Assembly: GCA_948949055.1 (NCBI GenBank)
Contig: CARBWQ010000081.1
Location: 1 to 5,139, forward strand
DNA: 5,139 bases
Reading direction: 5' to 3'
DNA from: an uncultured Eubacteriales bacterium
GTDB taxonomy: Bacteria; Bacillota; Clostridia; Christensenellales; UBA1242
This document shows, piece by piece, positions 1 to 5,139 of this stretch. Both the position numbers and the translations under genes were made by a program. Below the pieces are notes generated by a model. It worked only from the letters and a program-made list of their open reading frames with translations. It searched no databases and had not been told where the DNA came from. Positions within the stretch are counted from its first letter, which is position 1. Each line of letters opens with the position of its first letter.

Positions 1-667
1 TAAGATTAATAAGCTGGTCAGCTTGGTTTTCTGTTGCACTTAGCTTTATAAGCTCTTCTTTGGCGTTATCTCTGCCAATCTTGTTTATTTTGTCAAGAAT
101 TATAAGAATATCAAGTGTTTGTTCTTTTAGGCCTATTCCTTCACAATAACCAAATAAAATATTTCTATTTGATATATGTATAACTGTGCTAAGCTCTAAT
201 GTTTTAAACACCTCATAAGCCATCTTTAAACATTCAGCATCTGCAACAAGAGGAAGATTTTCCATTCCAACAATATCTGCATCACATTGAACAAATTCTC
301 TAAATCTACCCTTTTGGGCTCTTTCGCCTCTATAAACCTTACCAATTTGATAACGTTTAAAAGGGAAAGTTAGGGTAGGATGATTCATAGCGACAAATCT
401 TGCAAGAGGGACTGTCAAGTCATATCTCATACAAACATTTGTATCTCCCTTTGTGAAGGCATAAAGCTCTTTGTCTATATCTCCACCAGACTTGGCTAAA
501 AGAATTTCGCTTAGCTCCAATACTGGTGTATCAAGAGGCATAAAAGCAAATTTTCTATAAACATGTTCAATCTTTGTAACCATTTCGTCAAAGATAAGTT
601 GTTTGTATGGTTCAAGCTCCATAAAACCCGACAATTTTCGAGGGGTTATTAGCTTTTTTTCGCTCAT
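1..667 (-). CDS. hisS: Histidyl-tRNA synthetase (HisRS), N-terminal 222 residues, truncated by the window edge
   Basis: Class II aminoacyl-tRNA synthetase that joins histidine to tRNA-His in the cytoplasm using ATP. I translated the minus strand from an ATG at 667; the frame stays open to base 1, so the rest of the catalytic core and the anticodon-binding domain lie outside. The opening TPRKLSGFMELEP is the usual HisRS entry segment. Motif 1 is around residues 40-51 (FAFMPLDTPVLE), the RYDLTVPLARFVA segment is at 81-93, and motif 2 is at 110-134 (VYRGERAQKGRFREF, then QCDADIVG). RYDLTVP and the later DAECLK resemble eukaryotic and archaeal HisRS rather than the common bacterial RPEGTA type. 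The strong motif 2 and these segments favour a true synthetase over the HisZ paralogue, but the histidine-specific motif further on is not visible. The start is supported by AAGGAG five bases upstream. No T-box leader is recognisable upstream. Confidence 0.95.
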   Translation of the reverse strand, partial: MSEKKLITPRKLSGFMELEPYKQLIFDEMVTKIEHVYRKFAFMPLDTPVLELSEILLAKSGGDIDKELYAFTKGDTNVCMRYDLTVPLARFVAMNHPTLTFPFKRYQIGKVYRGERAQKGRFREFVQCDADIVGMENLPLVADAECLKMAYEVFKTLELSTVIHISNRNILFGYCEGIGLKEQTLDILIILDKINKIGRDNAKEELIKLSATENQADQLINL

Positions 668-672
668 ATTTG

Positions 673-678
673 CTCCTT
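673..678 (-). promoter_or_regulatory. Ribosome-binding site of hisS
   Basis: On the minus strand this reads AAGGAG, a near-perfect Shine-Dalgarno sequence, with a five-base spacer before the ATG at 667-665. It fixes the hisS start codon. Confidence 0.85.
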
Positions 679-699
679 AATTTAAATAAATTATTTGTG

Positions 700-728
700 T
701 TTATAAGGTAAATTTAAATCTTTGTACT
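700..728 (-). promoter_or_regulatory. Possible weak promoter for hisS
   Basis: On the minus strand there is a -10-like TATAAA (700-705), one base from TATAAT. A 17-base spacer separates it from a poor -35, AGTACA (723-728), which shares only the ACA half with TTGACA. Transcription would start near 693 and give a leader of about 25 bases. In DNA this AT-rich a TATAAA can arise by chance, so this is a candidate only. Confidence 0.3.
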
Positions 729-739
729 ATCTTAAATTT

Positions 740-754
740 GGGAGGGGGTAGGGG
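740..754 (+). other. G-rich tract between hisS and the DnaA boxes
   Basis: The plus strand carries GGG-A-GGGGG-TA-GGGG within otherwise very AT-rich DNA. The minus strand, which is the hisS sense strand, is correspondingly C-rich. There are only three uninterrupted G runs, but the five-G run could be split, so a two-tetrad quadruplex is conceivable. The tract lies about 40 bp from the DnaA-box cluster and about 75 bp upstream of the hisS start. Its function is unknown. Confidence 0.4.
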
Positions 755-803
755 ATAAAGAGAATAATTTTTGCTTATTAAGGCGAAAAAGTTATCCCCA
801 GAG

Positions 804-822
804 AGTTATCCACATATCCACA
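804..822 (+). repeat. 19-bp direct repeat, copy 1 (overlapping double DnaA box)
   Basis: AGTTATCCACATATCCACA recurs exactly at 889-907. Each copy is a perfect DnaA box overlapping a one-mismatch box by a single base. The copies start 85 bp apart, close to eight helical turns, so both would present DnaA on the same face of the DNA. Confidence 0.9.
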
Positions 823-872
823 AATAAATATTTATACATTAGTATTAATTTTTATTCATTTTTACCTATTTT

Positions 873-899
873 TGTGGATAACCACACTAGTTATCCACA
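873..899. repeat. 10-bp inverted repeat of two facing DnaA boxes
   Basis: TGTGGATAAC (873-882) and GTTATCCACA (890-899) are perfect reverse complements separated by seven bases. Each arm contains a perfect DnaA box. As RNA this would form a stable hairpin between helD and hisS, but no T-run follows on either strand, so it does not look like an intrinsic terminator. The simplest reading is a pair of opposed DnaA-binding sites. Confidence 0.85.
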
Positions 900-907
900 T
901 ATCCACA
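889..907 (+). repeat. 19-bp direct repeat, copy 2 (overlapping double DnaA box)
   Basis: Exact copy of the 804-822 repeat. Identity ends sharply at both sides (T versus G before, C versus A after), so the conserved unit is the double box itself plus two bases. Confidence 0.9.
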
Positions 908-910
908 CGT

Positions 911-950
911 AAATTTTGCAGATTTTGCAAATTTTTGTGATTTTTTTTGA
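911..950. other. AT-rich T-tract array beside the DnaA boxes, candidate DNA-unwinding element
   Basis: Successive units ATTTTGCAG (913-921), ATTTTGCAA (922-930), ATTTTTGTG (931-939) and a long T run (941-948) place T-tracts about 9 bp apart, directly after the last DnaA box. Short AT-rich tandem repeats beside DnaA boxes are typical of the duplex-unwinding element of bacterial origins, and tracts near helical spacing also tend to bend DNA. The assignment rests on composition and position only. Confidence 0.45.
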
Positions 951-1177
951 ACTTAAATTTATAATTTTATAAGTTTAACCCGATATTTTTGCCTGATTTC
1001 GAGTTGTTTATTTGTCTAAATCAATAAAGATTGCGTAAAATTTTCATTAAAATGTATAAAAATTCGTAAGTGCAAATTTCGGAATTTTTAGATTGTTTTT
1101 TATGTCACCAAAAAAAGGTGAAATAAAATCTTTATTGAAATATATTTTGTAAAAATATTTACTGATTTTGTACTATT
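951..1177. other. Gene-free AT-rich spacer downstream of helD
   Basis: I found no convincing gene, RNA or standard terminator in this stretch. Weak palindromes occur: GTAAA/TTTAC at 1149-1162 just after the helD stop, and TCACC/GGTGA around seven A's at 1105-1121. Neither is followed by a T-run in the helD sense, so where helD transcription ends is unclear. Confidence 0.5.
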
Positions 1178-3238
1178 TTAATCTACTATTGAAAGCTCTT
1201 TTATAAACTTTGAAGGTTCATCAGAGAAAGTAAAATATAACTTGTGTAATGCACGAGTGCTTGATACATAGATAATATTTTTATCAACTGCATTTTTGTA
1301 ATTTTCTTTATCACAATTAGGAACAATTACAGCATCAAACTCAATACCTTTTGCAGTTGCACAAGAGGTGATTAGAACACGAGAAGAGTAATCTTCTGGA
1401 TTAACAAGTAGTTTGCAGTCAATTTTTTCTTTCAATTCTTTGTATAGTGCGTTTGCTTCCTTCTGACATTTGCAAACAACTGCAATATGTTCAAGACCAC
1501 CACATTCATTTTCAATTATTTCTTTAATTGTGCTTGCAGGTGAGGAGGTCTTAAAGGCAACAGGCTCACTTCCACTTCTATTAACAAATTCAATATCATC
1601 TAGTCCAACTAAATGATTAGCAAATTTAGCTATTTCTTTGGTTGAACGATAAGTTTTGTTTAGTTTTAAAAGTTTACAGCCATGGAAATCGGCAGTAATA
1701 GTAAGATATTCATCAGTGACGTTCTTTTCAATACATTGATGTACATCTCCCACCATGATTTTTGGACAAGACCATATTTTCTTAAACATATAAAAATCTA
1801 CTGGTGTAAAGTCTTGCATTTCATCAATAATGAGATATTTTGCAGAGAAGTCATGTTCAATACCATAAATAAAATGTTTAATAGCAATCCAAGTGCCCTT
1901 ATCCATGTAGTCTATCTTTCTACTCTTAGATGGTTTATAGCCCTCTCTTGCCATGAATATTTCAACTACCTTATCGATTTCACGTACAGGTAGGAATTTG
2001 TATAAGAGATTTTTAAAACGATCTTTTAACGCTCTATTCTGTTCTTTTGAATAATGTCTACGTTCTGTAAAGAACATAGCGTATTGCCATGCGATTTTGT
2101 TTATTCTTTCATAAAGGTCATAGCCTTTAAAAGTCTTGAAAAATAGCTCTTTGGTCTGCTCGGCAGTAAAATCAATAGTTTCTTTTTCACCTTCGGCAGT
2201 TTCATTAACTACAAAACTCAGTGTTTGAGGTGAATAAGTTTCAAGAAATGGACCTTTTAAGAAACGTAGCAAATCATCAAGATATTCATATGATGACTTG
2301 TATGAAATCTCATTTAAAAGAGCCTGAGTAGGTGAGGTTGCTATTTCGTCAAGCATCTCCTCTCTGTTTTGAATAGGTCTTTTAAGTTCTGCTCTAATGA
2401 TTTGAGCAAAAGTTGTTTCAACAAGGTTATCTTCTCCGAGTTGAGGAAGAACATCTGAAATGTAACTTGAAAAGATATTATTAGGTGAGATAATAGTAAT
2501 GTCACTGCTTTTAATAGTATTTCTATGTTTATATAATAGGTATGCTGCTCTATGCAGGGCGATAGAAGTTTTGCCAGAACCTGCGATACCTTGAACAAGC
2601 ATATTTTCACTTGTATCATTTCTTACAATCGAGTTTTGTTCTTTTTGAATAGAAGAAACTATTTGTTTCATTTTGATAGACACATTTTGAGATAATATCT
2701 CTTGCAAAATATCATCATTAATGGTTAAATCTGTGTCGAAATATGAAATAAGTTCACCATTTTCAATTTTATATTGTCGTTTGAGTTCAAGTGTGCCTCT
2801 ATAAACCTCATTTTCAATCGCAAAAGAAGCATCACCTAGGCTATAATCATAGTACATGCTTGATATAGGGGCACGCCAGTCAGCTACGAATATTTTTTTG
2901 TCATCAATAACATTGCCTATTCCGATATAGACATGCTGAGAATTCTTTTTATTATTTGGTTTAAAATCAATCCTTGCAAAATATGGATTGTTTTTTTGAA
3001 GTTGGAGCTTTTTTTCTTCACGCTCGGTGATTTGCTCTTCTTCTTGCATAAGTCCAAGAGTAGTGAAAGAATTTGATAAATCTCCACCACGGGAAATTTC
3101 ACTATATTCATCACCAAGTAACTTGATGCCATCTCTTAGACGCTGTTTATTCTTTTTTAGTTTGTCTTTGCAAACTTCTATTTTTTTATCTAAAACCTCT
3201 ATGGTTTGTGTGAGATATTCTCTCTCATTTATCTCCAA
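1178..3238 (-). CDS. helD: HelD-type ATPase (UvrD/Rep superfamily 1), RNA polymerase-recycling factor
   Basis: HelD proteins bind RNA polymerase and use ATP to release it from DNA and recycle stalled complexes; some actinobacterial members give rifamycin resistance. From the chosen start the protein has 686 residues, somewhat shorter than Bacillus subtilis HelD (about 774). A charged helical N-terminus (about residues 5-82) matches the coiled coil that enters the polymerase secondary channel. DWRAPISS (120-127) is a HelD signature. Helicase motifs follow in order: Q-like IQKEQN (197-202), Walker A GIAGSGKT (217-224), Walker B LIIDEMQD (469-476), GDVHQ (497-501), TYRST (529-533), ATAKGIEFD (627-635) and YVSSTRALHKL (657-667, arginine finger candidate R662). 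All key residues are present, so it should be an active ATPase. I chose the TTG at 3238 because GGAGG lies six bases upstream; an in-frame TTG at 3265 would add nine residues but has no good ribosome-binding site. It lies 82 bases after gyrA on the same strand, possibly in one transcript. A plain DNA helicase role is less likely. Confidence 0.93.
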   Translation of the reverse strand: MEINEREYLTQTIEVLDKKIEVCKDKLKKNKQRLRDGIKLLGDEYSEISRGGDLSNSFTTLGLMQEEEQITEREEKKLQLQKNNPYFARIDFKPNNKKNSQHVYIGIGNVIDDKKIFVADWRAPISSMYYDYSLGDASFAIENEVYRGTLELKRQYKIENGELISYFDTDLTINDDILQEILSQNVSIKMKQIVSSIQKEQNSIVRNDTSENMLVQGIAGSGKTSIALHRAAYLLYKHRNTIKSSDITIISPNNIFSSYISDVLPQLGEDNLVETTFAQIIRAELKRPIQNREEMLDEIATSPTQALLNEISYKSSYEYLDDLLRFLKGPFLETYSPQTLSFVVNETAEGEKETIDFTAEQTKELFFKTFKGYDLYERINKIAWQYAMFFTERRHYSKEQNRALKDRFKNLLYKFLPVREIDKVVEIFMAREGYKPSKSRKIDYMDKGTWIAIKHFIYGIEHDFSAKYLIIDEMQDFTPVDFYMFKKIWSCPKIMVGDVHQCIEKNVTDEYLTITADFHGCKLLKLNKTYRSTKEIAKFANHLVGLDDIEFVNRSGSEPVAFKTSSPASTIKEIIENECGGLEHIAVVCKCQKEANALYKELKEKIDCKLLVNPEDYSSRVLITSCATAKGIEFDAVIVPNCDKENYKNAVDKNIIYVSSTRALHKLYFTFSDEPSKFIKELSIVD

Positions 3239-3244
3239 ACTAAA

Positions 3245-3249
3245 CCTCC
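3245..3249 (-). promoter_or_regulatory. Ribosome-binding site deciding the helD start
   Basis: Minus-strand GGAGG sits six bases before the TTG at 3238-3236. It lies inside the nine-codon extension that the upstream TTG at 3265 would give, so it argues for the shorter protein beginning MEINEREYLTQ. Confidence 0.8.
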
Positions 3250-3310
3250 AATCGGTAAACCTCAATAAGCTTCACAGCCTGCCTAGTTTGCCTAATAATT
3301 TGTGTTGAAG

Positions 3311-3333
3311 GGGAGAAATTTTATTCTTCTCCC
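3311..3333 (-). terminator. Hairpin overlapping the gyrA stop codon; doubtful terminator
   Basis: On the minus strand GGGAGAA (3333-3327) pairs perfectly with TTCTCCC (3317-3311) across a nine-base loop that contains the TAA stop, and a G-T pair can extend the stem. The next bases are CTTCAACAC rather than a T-run, so a classical Rho-independent terminator is not supported. It could protect the mRNA end or partly limit read-through into helD. Part of the pairing simply encodes the final Gly-Glu-Glu residues, so chance is possible. Confidence 0.3.
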
Positions 3334-5139
3334 TCTCCATTTTCTTGATTATCAAGAATACCAATTTTTTCATCATTTGTCAAGTTATTTGTGTCAATTG
3401 TGTTGTCGCTTTCTGTATTTTCTTGCGAAGCAGTATTTTGCTCATTCTCACTCGCTTCTTGTTCTTCTTTCTTTACAAGTGCAGCACTAACAATGAGGTT
3501 GTCATCTTTAAGACGCATAATCTTCACGCCTTGGCTAACTCGTGAAAGCTCGCTAATGCCTGTAAGAGGAGTTCTGATGATGACTCCGTTGTCAGCGATG
3601 AGTAAAATGTCATTGTCTTCGTAAGTTTGTTTAAGTGCAACAAGATGGCCTGTTTTTTCATTAAATACGCCTGCTTTAACACCCATACCACCACGACTTT
3701 GAACTCTATAATCGTTTACGCTTGAACGTTTACCATAGCCCTTAGAAGAAATGGTGATAATTTGTGAATTAGGTTTTATAACTGCAAGGTCAACAATAAA
3801 GTCGTCGCTTGAAAGTTTCATACTTCTTACGCCTTGGCTATCACGTCCCATGTTTCTGACATCTTTTTCGCTAAATCTGATAGCTTTTCCGTTATGAGAA
3901 GCAACAAGTATATCATCTTCACCAGAAGATACCTCAACTCCAATAAGTTCATCATTTTCAAGAAGGTGAATAGCAATCTTTCCAACTTTTCTAATAGAAG
4001 CAAACTCGGTGAGGCTGGTCTTTTTGATAAGACCATTTCTAGTAGCCATAATGAGGTTACCCTCAGTTCCGTCCTTTCTTGGAATAACAGTTGTAACTTT
4101 TTCATCAGGAGAAAGCATGAGAAGGTTGATGATAGCTCTTCCTTTGGCTGTTCTTTGTGCTTCTGGAACTTCGTATGCTTTAATGCAATATACTCGGCCT
4201 CTATTTGTGAAGAATAGAAGGTCATCATGAGTAGAAGTTACAAACATGTTTTCAACGTAGTCTTCTTCCTTGGTCTTGTGAGCAGTAATACCTACGCCAC
4301 CACGGTTCTGAGCCTTGTATTCGCTTGTTGAAATACGCTTGATATAACCTTGATGTGTCATTGAGATGATGACATCTTCCTTAGTGATAAGGTCTTCAAT
4401 ATCAATTCCACCAGCATCAAGGCTGATTTCAGTTTTACGTTTGTCACCAAAATTATTTTTAATTTCTTCAAAGTTATCTCTTAAAATTTGAAGTACTCTT
4501 GCAGGATTTGCAAGTATATCTTCAAGGTCAGCAATAAGTTCTTCAAGAGCGCGAAGTTCATCTCTTAATTTTTCAACTTCAAGACTTGTAAGCTTAGAAA
4601 GCTTCATTTCAAGGATAGCATTTGCCTGAACTTCGTCAAGTTCAAAGTTTTCAGTAAGTTTTTGACATGCGTCAGCCTTATCGTCAGCTGATTTAATTAT
4701 TCTAATTACTTCATCAATGTTTGCAAGGGCAATAACAAGACCTTTTACAATATGTTCTCTTTCTTTTGCCTTTTTAAGGTCGAATTGTGTCTTTCTTACA
4801 AGAACTTCCTTTTGATGTTCAAGATAATATGTGAGCATTTCTTTGAGGTTGAGAATTCTTGGTTGACCGTCAGCAAGTGCAAGAAAGATAATTCCAGAAC
4901 CTTTTTGAAGTTGGGTGAGTTTGTAAAGTGAGTTGAGTACTACTTGTGCATTGTAATCTCTCTTAATATCAATAACTATTCTCATACCAGTACGGTCTGA
5001 CTCTTCATTGATGTTTGCAATACCTTCAATTCTCTTGTTCTTCACAAGGTCGGCAATTTGTATGATAAGTTGAGCCTTGTTTACCTGATAAGGAAGCTCT
5101 GTAATAATAATTCTGTTTTTGCCATTTTCATGTTCTTCA
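3321..5139 (-). CDS. gyrA: DNA gyrase subunit A, C-terminal ~605 residues, N-terminus beyond the window
   Basis: Subunit of the A2B2 type II topoisomerase that introduces negative supercoils. The frame is open to the right edge and corresponds roughly to Escherichia coli GyrA from residue ~255 on; the catalytic tyrosine and the quinolone-resistance region are outside. Visible residues (counted from the edge): ELPYQVNKA (14-22), EESDRTGMRI (45-54) and NAQVVLNSLYKLTQLQ (63-78) of the breakage-reunion core, then charged helices of the C-gate coiled coil (about 120-230), the IDIEDLI linker (245-251) and a six-bladed beta-pinwheel that wraps DNA. The GyrA box is QNRGGVG (277-283), a variant of QRRGGKG; a second box-like QSRGGMG is at 480-486. 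The last ~50 residues are an acidic tail (16 Asp/Glu, 3 Lys). The box, and PEAQRTAKGRAIINLL after it, favour GyrA over ParC. An apparent GTG start at 5045 is internal, since conserved GyrA sequence continues upstream. Confidence 0.96.
   Translation of the reverse strand, partial: EEHENGKNRIIITELPYQVNKAQLIIQIADLVKNKRIEGIANINEESDRTGMRIVIDIKRDYNAQVVLNSLYKLTQLQKGSGIIFLALADGQPRILNLKEMLTYYLEHQKEVLVRKTQFDLKKAKEREHIVKGLVIALANIDEVIRIIKSADDKADACQKLTENFELDEVQANAILEMKLSKLTSLEVEKLRDELRALEELIADLEDILANPARVLQILRDNFEEIKNNFGDKRKTEISLDAGGIDIEDLITKEDVIISMTHQGYIKRISTSEYKAQNRGGVGITAHKTKEEDYVENMFVTSTHDDLLFFTNRGRVYCIKAYEVPEAQRTAKGRAIINLLMLSPDEKVTTVIPRKDGTEGNLIMATRNGLIKKTSLTEFASIRKVGKIAIHLLENDELIGVEVSSGEDDILVASHNGKAIRFSEKDVRNMGRDSQGVRSMKLSSDDFIVDLAVIKPNSQIITISSKGYGKRSSVNDYRVQSRGGMGVKAGVFNEKTGHLVALKQTYEDNDILLIADNGVIIRTPLTGISELSRVSQGVKIMRLKDDNLIVSAALVKKEEQEASENEQNTASQENTESDNTIDTNNLTNDEKIGILDNQENGEGEE
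4290..4310 (-). other. GyrA-box motif (variant QNRGGVG)
   Basis: These seven codons encode the signature on the first pinwheel blade that is needed for DNA wrapping and distinguishes GyrA from ParC. The usual form is Q-R/K-R-G-G-K/R-G. Here position 2 is Asn and position 6 is Val, so one basic residue remains instead of three. The flanking residues (SEYKA before, ITAHKTKEEDYVENMF after) are ordinary for GyrA. Confidence 0.8.

Larger units (their letters stand above)
792..907. other. DnaA-box cluster, candidate replication origin (oriC) or DnaA-titration/control site
   Basis: Seven sites resembling the DnaA box TTATCCACA lie within 116 bp. Perfect copies are at 806-814 (+), 873-881 (-) and 891-899 (+). 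One-mismatch copies are at 792-800 (TTATCCCCA, +), 814-822 (ATATCCACA, +) and 899-907 (ATATCCACA, +). A two-mismatch site (ATAACCACA, +) at 878-886 overlaps the reverse box. The initiator DnaA binds such boxes cooperatively, and clusters next to AT-rich DNA are the hallmark of oriC. The 50 bp between the two sub-clusters (823-872) is almost pure A/T and includes the palindrome ATAAATATTTAT at 824-835. AT-rich DNA with spaced T-tracts follows at 911-950. gyrA nearby fits an origin neighbourhood, but dnaA and dnaN are not in the window. gyrA reads towards the cluster, so a secondary DnaA-binding locus or DnaA control of hisS is the main alternative. Confidence 0.75.

Noticed and set aside
873..899. 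10-bp inverted repeat as a Rho-independent terminator
   Set aside because: No T-run follows on either strand, and both arms are exact DnaA boxes within a larger box cluster, which explains the symmetry better.
804..907. CRISPR array or iteron-type plasmid origin
   Set aside because: There are only two copies of the 19-bp unit, built from DnaA boxes, with no spacer array; the neighbours are chromosomal housekeeping genes and no Rep gene is present.
1105..1121. TCACC-A7-GGTGA hairpin as a helD terminator
   Set aside because: The stem is only five pairs, and in the helD direction the T-run is in the loop, with CATAAAAAAC after the stem, so it lacks the terminator layout.
668..1177. T-box or other riboswitch leader for hisS
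   Set aside because: I saw no T-box consensus or terminator/antiterminator pair, and the likely hisS leader is only about 25 bases.
1682..1993. 103-codon open frame on the plus strand inside helD
   Set aside because: It lies entirely antisense to conserved helicase sequence, shows no recognisable protein pattern and has no clear ribosome-binding site.
3827..4230. Overlapping open frames of 73-133 codons on both strands inside gyrA
   Set aside because: They shadow the conserved beta-pinwheel coding sequence in other frames; their translations are low-complexity and unlike any family I recognise.
3321..5045. gyrA starting at the GTG at 5045
   Set aside because: The same frame continues to the window edge with conserved GyrA residues (ITELPYQVNKAQLIIQIADL), so this codon is an internal valine.

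Overview
The window is AT-rich bacterial DNA with three protein genes, all on the minus strand. Read in transcription order (right to left), they are the C-terminal three quarters of DNA gyrase subunit A (gyrA, 3321-5139, running off the right edge), a complete HelD-type UvrD/Rep superfamily ATPase (1178-3238), and the first 222 codons of a histidyl-tRNA synthetase (hisS, 1-667, running off the left edge). The base composition, strong AAGGAG/GGAGG ribosome-binding sites, a HelD protein and the style of the gyrase sequence suggest a low-GC Gram-positive (Bacillota-like, perhaps an uncultured gut clostridial or related lineage). That placement is an inference and cannot be narrowed from this window. 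Tryptophans that I read back to the DNA use TGG and the two visible stop codons are TAA, so the genetic code looks standard.

Region by region: 1-667 is hisS, of the eukaryote/archaeal-like HisRS branch. 668-1177 is a 510-base gap without a gene. Within it, 792-907 holds a dense cluster of DnaA boxes: three perfect TTATCCACA sites, three with one mismatch and one overlapping site with two. Two copies of an identical 19-bp double box lie 85 bp apart, and two perfect boxes face each other as a 10-bp inverted repeat. An AT-rich stretch with T-tracts every 9 bp follows immediately (911-950), and a G-rich tract lies on the hisS side (740-754). This looks like a replication origin (oriC) or a DnaA-binding control region. 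1178-3238 is helD, starting at a TTG codon behind a perfect GGAGG. 3239-3320 is a short gap with a hairpin over the gyrA stop codon. 3321-5139 is gyrA, with a variant GyrA box and an acidic tail.

The genes are housekeeping: DNA supercoiling, rescue of stalled RNA polymerase and tRNA charging. gyrA and helD could be co-transcribed. The DnaA-box region then separates them from hisS, which appears to have its own weak promoter. No new defence or mobile system is visible. The most interesting part is the DnaA-box region. gyrA and helD are transcribed towards it, the reverse of the usual arrangement in which gyrA points away from oriC, so its role as the chromosomal origin is plausible but unproven.
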